Source: Prorocentrum cordatum (Eukaryota > Sar > Dinophyceae > Prorocentrales > Prorocentraceae). From it: a stretch of DNA of 64,000 nucleotides. Below the pieces are notes generated by a model. That model saw only the letters and a list, made by a program, of their open reading frames with translations, ran no database searches and had not been told where the DNA came from. The stretch spans positions 161,289-225,288 of the forward strand of contig CAUYUJ010016296.1 of assembly GCA_963575745.1 (NCBI GenBank), in the 5' to 3' direction. A program made the position numbers and the translations under genes. Below, piece after piece: positions 20,407 to 32,400 of this stretch; the stretch's first letter is position 1; each line of letters starts with the position of its first letter.

Positions 20407-23400
20407 GCGCCTACGGCGAATCACCGCCGCCCCCTGCCTTTTTGGAAGCGCCTGCGTGGCCGAAAGTTGGGTTTGAGCTTGGCCAAGCTATCGGGCCACG
20501 CGTTCCCCGAGAGGGTTTCGAAAGCCTTCGGGGAACACGGAGTCGGGCGAGCTATCGGACCAGGTGGTTTCCGAGCTTTCGGGCCTCCTTGAGGACGTTT
20601 TGGAGGGGTCTTGGGCCGTCTTGGAGGCCTCTGGCGGGCCTTTTGGGCAGTCTAAGGCCATCTTCAGGCCATCTGGGGCCGTCTTGGGTGCACCTTGGGG
20701 CCATCTTCGCCGTCTTGGAGGCCTTCTTGGCCGCCTTGGAATCATCTTGGAGGCCATCTTGGCCGTCTTGGAGGCCATCTTGGGTGTTGTGCGGGCCTCT
20801 TGGGCCGTCTTGGGGTCTTGTTGGGGCCCTCTTGGGGGCCTCGGGGCCTATCATGGGGCCATCTTGGAGGCCTCTTGGGCGCTCTTGGGGCGATGTTGGG
20901 GGCCTGTTGGGCCGTCTTGGGCCCTCGGAGAGCTGAAAAGAAGAATATGCAATAATCCTTCAAACACCGTACGGGAATCGATGACTTTGGCCTCTTCGGG
21001 CCTTCCTGGTGGAGCTCTTGGAGACATCTTGGGCTGTCTTGGAGGTATCTTGGGCGCCTCTTGGGCAACCTTCGGCTCTCTTGGGGATATTTCTGCCGTC
21101 TTGGAGGCCATCTCGGCCGTCTTGGAACGCATCTTGGCCGTCTTGGGCGTCTTGGAGAGCGTCTTGGGACCCTCTTGGGGCTGGCTTGGGGGCCTCTTGG
21201 ACCGTTCTGGAGCCACCTTGGAGGCCTCTGGGACGATTTTGGAGACACCTTGGGCCGCCTTGGGCGGTCGGAACACCAAATCGAATGAAAAACCAACATC
21301 CTTCAAAAACGTAAGGGAAATCGATGATTTTGGCTCCCTCGGGCCTTCCTGGAGAACCTCTTGGATTCCCCTGGGGCCATCTTGGAAGCCTCTCGGGCCC
21401 ATATTGGGCCATCTTGGCCGTCTTAGCGGGCATCTTGGCCATGTTGGAGGTCATCTTGCCCGTCTTGGAGACCATCTTTTGGGCCGTCTTGGGGCCCTCT
21501 TGGGACCGTCTTGGAGGCCTCTTGGGCCGTCATAGGCCCGTCTTGGATGCCTCTTGGGCGCTCTGGGGGCGATCTTTCGGCCCTCTTGAGCCGTCGTGGG
21601 CCGTCGGACGGCTGGAAAATAGCAAAAGGCAAAAGCCAGAGTCCTTTAAAACCTCAGGAAAACTATCAATTTTAACCTCTTCGGGCCCTCGTGGAGGACC
21701 TGGATGCCTCTGGGGCCGTCTTGGAGACCTCTTGGAGGCATCTGGGGCCGTCTTGGGCCGTCTTAAAGGTTTCTTGTGCGAACTTGGAGGTTTCTTGGAC
21801 CCTCTTGTGCCGTCCTGGAGGTCACCTTGCACCATCTTGCTCCATCTTGGAGACCATCACCATCTTGGGCCAACGTGACCATCTTAGAGGTCATCTTTAG
21901 CCGTCTTGAAGATTTTTTTGTGGACGTTGGTGTTGTTTATGCTGCCTTGTGCGGCATTTCGGGTGGCACGCCGGGCACCCCTGTGGCAAGCCAACAGGGG
22001 GCGGCTGATTGAAGACGCCTACGGCGAGTCATTGCCGCCCCCTGCCCTTTCGGAAGCGCCTATGTGGCCGAACGTTGAGGCCAGAGCGCTGCCAAGCTAC
22101 CGGACCATGTGTTCCTCGAATTGGTTTGGAAAGCCTTCTGGGAACACGCGGGTATCTTGAAGGTCATCTTGACCGTCTGGAGGCCATTTTGACCCTTTCG
22201 GGCCCTCTTGGAGGACGTCTTGGAGGGCTCTTGGGCCGTCTTGGAGGCCTCTTGCGGGCCTTTTGGGCAGTCTGAGGCCATCTTGAGGCCATCTGGGGCC
22301 GTCTTGGGTGCATCTTGGGATCATCTTCGCTGTCTTGGAGGCCTTCTTGGCCGTCTTGGAGGCATCTTGGAGGCCATCTTGGCCGTCTTGGAGGCCATCC
22401 TCGGCGTCTTCGGGGCCATCTTGGGCCGTCTTGGGCTCTTCTTGGGGCCCTCTTGGGGGCCTCTTGGGCTGTCATGGGGCTATCTTGGAGGCCTCTTGGG
22501 CGCTCTTGGGACGATAGTGGGGACCTCGTGGGCCGTCGGAGAGCTGATGAGAAGAACATGCCAACATCCTTCAAAAACCGTAGGACAATTCATGATGTTT
22601 GCCCTTTCGGGCCTTCCTGGAGGGCGTCTTGGAGGCCTCTTGGGGGCCTCTTGGCCAGTCTGAGGCCATCTTGGAACCATCTTGGGCCGTCTTGGAGGCT
22701 TCTTGGACGAACTTGAAGGCATCTTGGACTCTCGGGCCGTCTTGGAAGCCATCTTGGACCATCTTTGGCGACTTGGAGGCCATCTTGGACCATCTTAGAG
22801 GCCATCTTGGGCCAACGTGAGCATCTTAGAGGCCATCTTTGGCCGTCTGGCGCGGGACGACCGACGACCTGGAGAGTTTACGGGTCCTTACTCCGTGCCG
22901 GCGGGACGGGCCGAAGGCCCAGTGGGCGTTTTACAATAACCAAAATCGAAAGGGTTTAGTACGCCGGGCACCCCTGTGGCAAGCCAACAGGGGGCGTCGG
23001 ATGACGGAAAGCGCGCGTAGCGTGCGATCCGTTAGTCGGGAGAAACGAAACTAAGGGGAGTTTGAGGGGGTGGCATCTGCATTGTGGGATCTAATGGCCC
23101 GCCCTTTTCCCCGTGAATGGAGCCCTTAACATGGAAAATCGGGTGTTTTTCTGGCCCGCCCGTTTCCCTGTTAACGGACCGTTAGTTTTTTGTTTTGTTT
23201 CGCTCGGGCACCTTTTTTCCCTGTTAACGGAGCCCTTAACAGGGAAAATGGGCTGCTTAACAGGGGAAATCCATTCCTTTTCCTTGTTCAGGAGCCCTTA
23301 ACAGGGAAAATCGTGTGCTTGACAGGGAAAATCGGGTGACGGACGCTCGGGCACCCTTTTCCCTGTTAACGGAGCCCTTAACAGGGACTTAACAGGGAAA

Positions 23401-26400
23401 ATCGGGTGACGGAAGCGTTTTTTCCCTGTTAACGGACCGTTAACAGGGAAAAGAGTTCCTTGTGAACGGACCGTTAACGGACCCTGAACACTGCGGCTCC
23501 CAAGAGCGAGCAGTGACGTTAACAAGCTGATCAGACCACGGCTCCCAACACAGATCGGTGACGTAACCAGTTCTTGACACCAGGGCCCGAAACGGGCGGC
23601 AACGTAAGCTCCGCGTAAGCTCCGCATAGGCTTCGCGTAAGCGCGTAAAGTCCTTGTCAATTTGAGGTACCTTCAAGACAGCCCATGAGAGGCCAAGCGT
23701 CTTCCAAGACGGTCCAAGATGCCTCCAAGACGACCCAAGAGGCCAGAGGCCCGTAAGATCGCCCCAAGATGGCCCAAGATACCCCCAAGACGGCCCCAAG
23801 ACGTGTTCGAACATCTGCACGTATGCAGACGGCTTCAACGGCCTCCAAGACGGCGTAGAGAGGCCCAAAGGGTCCCGAGGACGGCCCAAGAGCGATCGAG
23901 ATGGCCCATGACGGCCTCAATACGGCTCAAGAGGTCTCCAAGACCCCCCCCGATGGGCGGTCTAAGCGGGAGCAAAAAACGAAATTAGGGCTTTCGCCGC
24001 CGGGGGGGCGCCCTTGGCCCCGCCCTACCTGCATAATCTCTTCGCCAGCTTAAGGCACCTCCAAGACGGCGTGAGAGAGGCCCAGACGGGACCGAAGACT
24101 GCCCAAGAGCTATCCAAGATAACCCAAGACGGCCTCAGCACAGCCCAAGAGGCCTTCAAGACACCCCAAGCGGCACCCGAGAGGACCCCCAAAAGTGCTG
24201 AAGGACGAATGAACCATTGTTGCCTTTAGGTTTATGAAGTTTTCCGGGCTCCTCGCCTTTTCGGGCAAGAACGGCCCGATACAGCTCCAGAGCTCCCCGA
24301 GATTGTGCCATGACGGCCCGAGAGGCTCCCAAGAGAGCCCGAGGACGGCCCAGAAGGGCCCCAAGGGGGCCTAAGAGAGCCACCAGACGGCCCAAGGAGG
24401 GCCTGGGAGACGCCCAAGATGCTCCTGAGAGACAGTAACTATGTCGTCGTCATCATCATCAGCAGTACTATCCTAATCTTCATTCGTGTTTTATCGCGTC
24501 CTTGTGTCTTCCCGAGATACCAACACGCCCCGGTTCCCCCTCAAGAGGCCTCCTGCAGCTTCGAGATAGCCCTAGAGGGCGCCCAGTATGCCACCAAGAT
24601 GCCCCAAGAGAGCCTCCAGACGGGGAGACAGAGAGAAAGAACGGGCAAGCCAGTGACATCTCGCGCTCTGAAAGTAAATGCGCTTTCCGTCCCCATGTCA
24701 AGCAGGTCTAATCGCCTTCGGCCCATCCCGCCACCGTGCCTGGGTGTGGGGAGTTCTCAGGGATGCTTCCTGGAATCTCGTCGGAGCGCTCTCGGGGGCC
24801 TCTTGGGGACAGTTTTGGGGTCTTTTTGGGAGCCTCTTGGGGCCTCTTGGGGGCCTCTTGGGGGCCTCTTGGGAACTCCTGGGGGCCCCTCGGGGCCGAA
24901 GGCTCGAAGTGTCTGCTCGGGTTCCTCATCTGGGCCCCCTCTTGGAGCCGTCTTTGGGGCCTCTTGGGCCATCTTGGGCGCCTCTTGGGCCGTTTGGGGG
25001 CCCTCTTGGGCAGTGTTGGGGCCCTCTTGGAGGCCTCTTGGGCCTTTTGGGGGCCTTCTTGAGCGTCTTGGAGCGATCGTTCGGCGACTCTGGGCCCTCT
25101 TGGACCGTCTTGAGGGCCCTTTTGGCCCGTCTTGGGGTTCTTTAAAGACTCCTCAGGGGTGCTTGAGGGATTAAGCAAAATACCTGAGAACACGCCCAAT
25201 CCGTGCCGAGCGGCATGGTGGCGGATGACGATGATGACTTCACCTCTGCAACCTCGTGTTGCGTGTGTCCTGAAGCGTGTCCGCCGCCAGAGCCAATGAT
25301 CCGCCCTGTGGTCTGTGAGGATTGGCTTGAACTTGTTAAGGTTCACGCTGCTGGCATCAATGCACCCGCTAGGGCGTCTCATTCGAATCTTGGTGGCATG
25401 GGTCCAGATTCGGCTAACCCCAGGGAGCTTAGATACTATGGAGTCGGGCTTCTTCCGAACGGGGTGCTGTACGACTTAGTGCTGGTCAATACAAGCGCTT
25501 ATGTCCCCAGGAATACCAACTGGAACCAGGTTAACAGTGGAGGATGGGCGGTGGTGAATCTTCTTGTTGGGGAGAGGACAACCCTTAAGGCAGAGTTCGT
25601 GAGATACCACACCTTCTGTCCTGAAGTCCCATTGTCGCCTAAGATCACGGTCTGCGGCATTGACCACGCGCACGATGGGGAGAACGAGGTCTACTTTCTC
25701 GACGGCATCACCGCTATCTACACGGTTGACGACGACCTCGAGTATGATTTGGAATTGTACGATTTTGGGACTACGACATCTGAGAACCCAGTTCTACTGT
25801 CAGCGTACAACACAGAATCGGTTCAAACGAAGATTCCGGGCAGGACGTCCCGAAAGTATACTTCTAGCGCTGGTGGCAAATTTGGGATCAAAGTAACTTC
25901 TCAGATGTACGGCGCTGGTTGCCACATGCCGACTGGTCCCACGTTGACCAACGTTACTTGTTACGATCACACCGTGGACCAAGCGAAGCGGTGTTTCATG
26001 GTCGAGTTCAACAACACGAGCGAGTTCGAAATCGGTTTCCAGATTCTCACTTTCCATCCCGAAGATCACGTTCATATTTGGGGCCGCAACTTCCTCTTTT
26101 CTGGGACGTCCGATTATTTCGTGGAAGATGACGCCGCGACTTGTCTGCCCACGGCTAGAGAGTATTTCGAAAGTCTGGTCACCCCTGCACCAACGCCGTC
26201 GCCAACAGGATGCGTGGATACTGAGGCTACGAACGGTATGGGCAATGGGTGTGAGGTTTATGCGTACAGCAACTCAAACCCATGGGATGGTATTTGTTTC
26301 GACCCTTATTATGACGATGATGACTTCACCTCTGCAACCTCGTGTTGCGTGTGTCCTCAAGTGTGTCCGCCGCCAGAGCCATTGAACCGCACCGTGGACT

Positions 26401-29400
26401 GTGAGGATTGGCTTGAATTTCTGAATGTTCACGCTTCTGGCATCACTAAGCCCGTTAGGGCGTCTCATTCAAATCTTGGTGGCCTGGGTCCGCATGCGGA
26501 TAAACCCAAGGAGCTAAGATGGTATTCAGTCGGGCTTCTTCCTAATGGGGTCCTGTACGATTTAGTAATGGTCAATACAAGCGCTTACGTTCCCGCGAAC
26601 ACCACTTGGAACCAGGTTCAGAGTGGAGGTTGGGCGGTGGTGAATCTTCTTGTTGGGGAGAGGACAACCCTCAAGGCAGAGTTCGTGAGATACCACACCT
26701 TCTGTCCTGAAGTCCCCTTGGTGCCCAAGATCACGATCTGCGACATCGATCGCTACCTACCTGGGGAGAACGAAGTCTACTTTCTTGACGGCGTCTCCGC
26801 TATCTACACGGTTGACGACGACATCGATTATGACTTGAAATTGTACGAGTTTGGAACTGCGACATCTGAGAGTCCAGTTCTGTTGTCGTCGTACAACACA
26901 GAGTCGATCCAAACAGCGATTCCGGGCAGGACGTCCCGAAAGTATACTGCTAGCGGTGGTGGCAAATTTGGGATCAAGGCAACCTCTCAGATGTTCGGCC
27001 ACGGTTGCGACAACCCGACTGATCCCAATTCGTTGACCAACATCACTTGTTTCGCTGCCAACCATACAGTGGACCAAGCGAAGCGGTGTTTCATGGTCGA
27101 GTTCAACAACACGAGCGAGTTCGAAATCGGTTTCCAGGTAATTACCGTCCATCCCGAAGATCAGGTTCAGATTTTGGGCCGCAACTTCCTCTTTTCTGGG
27201 ACGTCCAGCTACTTCGTTCAAGAGAACGCCGCGACTTGTCTGCCCACGGCTAAAGAGTATCTGGAGAGTCTGGTCACCCCTGCACCAACGCCTTCGCCAA
27301 CATCATCTCCGACTCCGTCACCGACGCCCGCACCGACGCCTGCACCGACTTCATCTCCCACTCCGTCACCGACGCCTGCTCCGACGCCTGCACCGACGCC
27401 TGCACCGACGCCTGCGCCGACGCCCAACCCGACACAGGAGGGTGGGAGAGGAGGCGGATCGGAGCAGACTCCGCATTCAGAGCAGTCTTCCGCCCCTCTC
27501 GCCAGTGCAATGTCGAGTCTGATATTGTGGGACGGGTGATGTCTGTTTATGGGTGGTGAATAGAAGCATGAAGATGTGGAGAAGAGACAGGAGGAGGAGG
27601 AGGACGAGGAAGAGGAGGAGGAAGAGGAGGATAGGAGGAGAAGATGCGACGAGAATGAGGAGGGAAAGGATGAGGTGAAGTAGGATTAGGTGGAGGAGGG
27701 GTTTTTTATGGGTGAGAAGGAGGATGATGAGGAAGAGGAGGATGAGGAGGAGGAGGGGGAAGGAAAGGAGGAGGAAAGGAGGTGGAGGAGGACGTTCGCA
27801 AGATGCTCTGAGACGCATGTTCTTTTACATGCCGAGGGGCATGATTGAACACTGCATTCATTAAGTGGGCAGGTGCAGAAGGGGTTGTACCTTCTTCAGT
27901 TTTCGATCTCACTAAGCATCTTCCCTATCAATGGCTATGTGACAGACAGCCACAATGATGGCAGCTACAGCGACTATGCATATAGAGACTTTGCCGCAGC
28001 ACACGCAGTAGCTCATGACAATAGTGGCTGTATCTGTGATGAAGCAGCGGCAGGCGCTGGGCAGACTGAAGTGGAGAGAACAGGAAAACATGACGACTGG
28101 TGTGTCGAGTTCAGCGACGGTGTGCAAGAGATGGGTGGCTGCCACTGGTGGTAGATAAACTTCCTCCCCGGAAACGATTCTGATGGCTAAGGCTGCTTTT
28201 GTGGTATGTCTCACAGCTAGCGCAATGCAGACATTTAGCCATCCTCGAGCAGCGGTGCAAGGTTCTATGATCATTCTACACATGTCTGTGAGCACAGCAA
28301 ACGGTATCCACACTGCTACGCAAATATTCCGTATCACTTGTAAGGTCCACCATAACTTTCTATGATCGCATGTACTCTAAGATCAGGCAGATACTGTCCT
28401 GCTTCTCGGTTGTGGCGCTCGTGCTCAGACCGTTTGCCTTCAGGATGGCCTGGACCTCTGGGCCTGTCATGTCACTCCGGGCTCACCCGCCAGAGATGCT
28501 GCGCATTCTGGGTCCGTCTTCGGCCACTCGGTCATGTCCGATTTCGGGCTCAGGGCATCGAGCGCTTCCTGGTGTCGGTGGCGAGCGAGTTGGGGAAGTG
28601 AGAAGGAGAAGGTCTTCTCAGAAGGCTCAGAAGTTTTCTGAGCCTTTCCCGAAGACAAAAGAAACCTCTCCGAAGGCGCAAGGGGTTCTGAGAAACCCCG
28701 CCGCCTTCTGAGAATACCTTCTCCATTTCACTTCCCCCCCCTTGTTTGCCGCCAATGGTAGACCATGTGCTTCTCGGTGTTGGCGCCCTTAGCTCTGGGC
28801 AGCTTCAGCTTTTTCTTGAGCCCCGCACGGGCCAGTCCGGCGGCCGAGCTCGGGCCGTCATCGCTTGAGAGACCGTCCGTGCTTCTTCGGGAAGCGCCTC
28901 GCTTCGTCGATCTCCGGGGGATTCGTGGAGGGAGGGGGTTCGCAGAGTGAGGGGCCCCGTGGAGGGAGGGTCATCTCAAGGTGGGGCTGGGGAGCGGGCC
29001 CAGCTGGATGCTCCTGTTTGGCGCGTTTCCTTCTTCCAGGGGCCGTTCGGAGCGATTTTCGTTCCAACCCTACCTTGGCCCCAACCCCACCTTTGTTCCC
29101 TCCCGATCGGTGCCTCCATGCTTGCTTCATGGACTTCGCAATCTTGGCCATGAAGCACATGCTGTGGGACCCGCACTTGTCAGATGAGGATGTGGCGCTC
29201 GAGGGCATGAATCCATGAGAGGTCGAACTGCAGGTGTCGGAAACAATTCAGCAACATTCACGCGTAACACATGGTGTGAACTCGTCCCCCCTCCCCCGAA
29301 TGCAATGTTGGGCTCGGATCTCCTGAGTTCGAGTGTCCGACCAGCGATGCGTATACGTGCCAACTTTGAATTGCGGGGGGAGGGGGAAGTGTTGCTTGTT

Positions 29401-32400
29401 TTTTCCCTCAACCATCCCACCAACCCTTGGGGCTGAGTTGGTCAAACGGGTTCTTTCTTCCCTCCTTCCAAAAACCCTCTTCCCTTCGGGGATGGGGTAC
29501 CCTCCCCATCCCCCCCTGGAGGTCTTCTGGGGCGGGCTGCGATCGGCCAGGGCGTCCAAGGTTGTCCAAGGTGGCTCCACGAGGGCCTCCGATGCTCCAA
29601 TGGCCTCCAAGGCGGCTCAACGTATTTTGTCTCAACCGTGTCACACTTTTGCTCCGTTCTGCAGGCCGGCGGCGGCTTCCAGCAGGCCGCCGTTCGGCGG
29701 TCCGCGCATGTTGCCGCGTCCTCCCTGATTTTCGGTTCATTTTTCGTCGGGGGGTCTTGCAACGTTCTGCTCAGCTTCGTGTGCTGGGGGCCGCTTGCGG
29801 GCCCCAGGGCCGTCAAGTTTGGAACTGGGATGAAAAGATATCCCTTTGGTCGTCGTCGTCCTCCTCCTCCTCGCATCCAGGTCCCGAAGCCAGTCCTTTG
29901 GATGCCGAAGTTTAGGACAGAGGCCACGGTCGAACATATCAAAGCGGCGAGCGGGGGGGTTTCCCTTCACGCGGGAGTTTCCCTTTGCCGCGCTGTCGGA
30001 TGCCGGGCCGCGCTCCCGCGTGCGAACGTCTCCGTTCGATAGCTGGAAAGTTTAGTTCCCTGTCGGGTGCGGGGCTTTCCCGCTCGGGCGCGGCGGATAT
30101 TTTTCATTCGCCTTGTCGGTGCAAGCGTGGCCGCGCAGGACCGGGGCGTGGCGCACACCCCATGCGAAAAAGGCCACCTGGAATGTCGCTCTGGTTCTGG
30201 CGCCGCGCGCATTCTTCCCGAGAGTCTTGGTCCCGTGCGGGCGCGGCGCGTATTTTTCGCTTGCCATCTCGTCGGGCGCGGGCCCGCGCGGGACCGTTCG
30301 TGTTTGTGCTGGTCTGGGCGCCGTACGCACCTTCAGCAGCGCCGATTGTGCTTCCTATGATGCGGGAATGCGGGTGGGGATGGTTATGGTGTGCTCGTGC
30401 GGTCGAGCTGGCTAATTTGATTTCTCCCCCCTTTTCCTCCCGCTCCCTTCTCCCTCCTCCCTCTTCCCTCCTCCCTCCTCATCCTCTTTCTCCTGCCCCG
30501 CCCCCCCTACTTTAGGGTCCTGTATAGGGTCCAGCAAACGTGAGGTATGCGCAGGACAGCACGGGCTTTGACCAGGAACGCATCGACCCACGGATCGTTC
30601 CAATCTCGAATTGCATGCTGATATGTTTTTCTCCTTCTACTTCCTTCTTCTTCACCCTGATTTCTCTATCCCCACTCCCTCTCCTCGCTTCTCTCTTCTT
30701 TCTTCCCTGTCCTTCCTCTCCCTGCCTCCGACAAGCTCCTCCCCCTCATCTTCCGTCCTCGTCATTCTCCCTTCCTTGAATCCCTTCTCCCTCATTCCCC
30801 TTCTTCCGTCCTCTTCCACAGCAGCAGCGAACCAGGAGGAGGAGGAGGAAGAGGAGGAGGAGGAGGAGGAGGAGGAGGAGGAGGAGGAGGAGGAGGAAGA
30901 GGAGGAGGCGGGGGAGGAAGATGATGATGATGTTGATGAGGAGGAGGAGGAGGAGGAGGAGGCGCCGTCAAGGCACCCACCGCTTCGCCCACCAGCGAGC
31001 CCACAGCTGCACCAACGGGTGCGCCGACACCGTCTCCGACCTCCTCTCCGACGGCCGCACCGACAGCCATGCCGACGCCTGCCCCGACGGCTGCACCGAC
31101 ACCAACTCCAACCCTGTTTCCGACGCCCGCGCCGACATCTGCGCCGACGCCCGCCCCGACAGCTGCGCCGACATTCCCGCCGGTCGGTGGCATAGGGGGT
31201 GTGGTCAACCCACACGCGGTTGGCGACCCGCATTTGGTCAATGTGCACGGGCAGCACTTCGACCTGATGAAGCAAGGCGTACACGCGCTTCTTCACGTGC
31301 CTCTCATGGCAGTCGGGGGCTTCGGTGTTCGATCATGAACCCGTTGTTGAACGCAACCATTCAGTTTTCGCGTGCCGAAGACAGCTTGAAGCCGCCAACG
31401 ACTGCCAGCAACCGCCGAAGACCACCGAATAGCTTCGAAAACCGCCGGAAGATCGCCGAAGACCGCCGAAGACGGCCCAGGAGCGATTGGTAACTAGGGG
31501 TCCACGGTCGAACACGTAAGGTGCTTGCCTCCAGGGTGCCCTGGGTTTCTTGTTGCTGTGGAAGGCGTGGCGTTCCCACACCAAAAAATCAATGGACGTC
31601 CTGGGGTCTCAGGGTGGGGTTTCTCGTGGGAGGTTTCTGGTGGACTGGCCTCCACTGTAAAACAAGGGGTCCATGGTCGAACACGCAAGGGGGCAAGAGA
31701 GCGGCACGGGCATACGCTGCGAACTTCGGACGCCCCCTGACGGCAGCTTTGTGCTGGCCTTCGGCCCCTCTCCCCGCACCCCTGTGCGGGGCGCCTTCGG
31801 CGGCGCACCTGGCGCACTTCGCGCGGCGGGGAGCGGAGGAGGTCCAGCCTTCGCTGACGTCCGAGTTTGATACGCTGACGTAGCTTTCTGTCCCGCCCAG
31901 GCATCCCGATCCAAGGTGCTCCTCCACGTGGACGCGGACGCCCAGCGGGTGGGGGGCGCCTGCGCGGACACGTACTTCATGAGCATCAACATCACGGGAA
32001 ATCGGGGGTGGACAGAACCCCCACCCTGACGCGTCGATTCGTGAACTGTCCGTGCTCGGTTCTCGAGAGGGCCCCGCGGCCTCCATTTTCCAGGCTTGCG
32101 TCCGCCAGGTTTGGGCCCGAGGTCGTTTTCACTAAACCATGTTTTGCTACAGGGCGTTCTGCAAGGACCGACCACAACGCCGTTTAGCTTTTTTTGGGCC
32201 CTTGTTTTATTTTTCATTTCGTTGTTCGTTGTTGTTTCGTTTCATTTTTCGTTGTTGCTTCAGACGCCCCGTTTCGTCGTTCTTTTTCGTTTGACACCCG
32301 CTTCGTTTTACACGTTCGTTTTAAACGTTGGGCCTCGTTTCGCTGTTCATTGTGAATGCCATTTCGTTTGAAACATCGTTTTGGTCGGCCCCTGGGGTTC

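Larger units (their letters stand above)
20407..25210 (+). other. intron 1, ~4.8 kb, almost wholly repeats
   Basis: Bounded by GC (20407) and AG (25210) in the proposed model. Minisatellite blocks lie at about 20560-21880, 22150-22830, 23680-24420 (opposite orientation) and 24770-25150. A palindrome cluster lies at 23100-23470. A short sequence just inside the 5' end ('gcgcctacggcgaatcaccgccgccccctgcc') recurs at about 22016. 'cgccgggcacccctgtggcaagccaacaggggg' occurs at about 21969 and 22961. These internal repeats suggest growth by serial insertion of smaller introner-like units. Confidence 0.55.

Noticed and set aside
20560-24420. possible CRISPR-like array
   Set aside because: Units are 11-12 bp and contiguous, with no unique spacers of constant length.
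20244-25174. many long frames on both strands (Trp/Leu/Gly- or Pro/Arg/Lys-rich)
   Set aside because: Minisatellite in intron 1 lacks stop codons in several frames; units are not conserved at protein level.
28362-28711. frames of 79 and 113 codons in intron 2
   Set aside because: No conserved features, and the region holds a local hairpin; too weak to call a nested gene.
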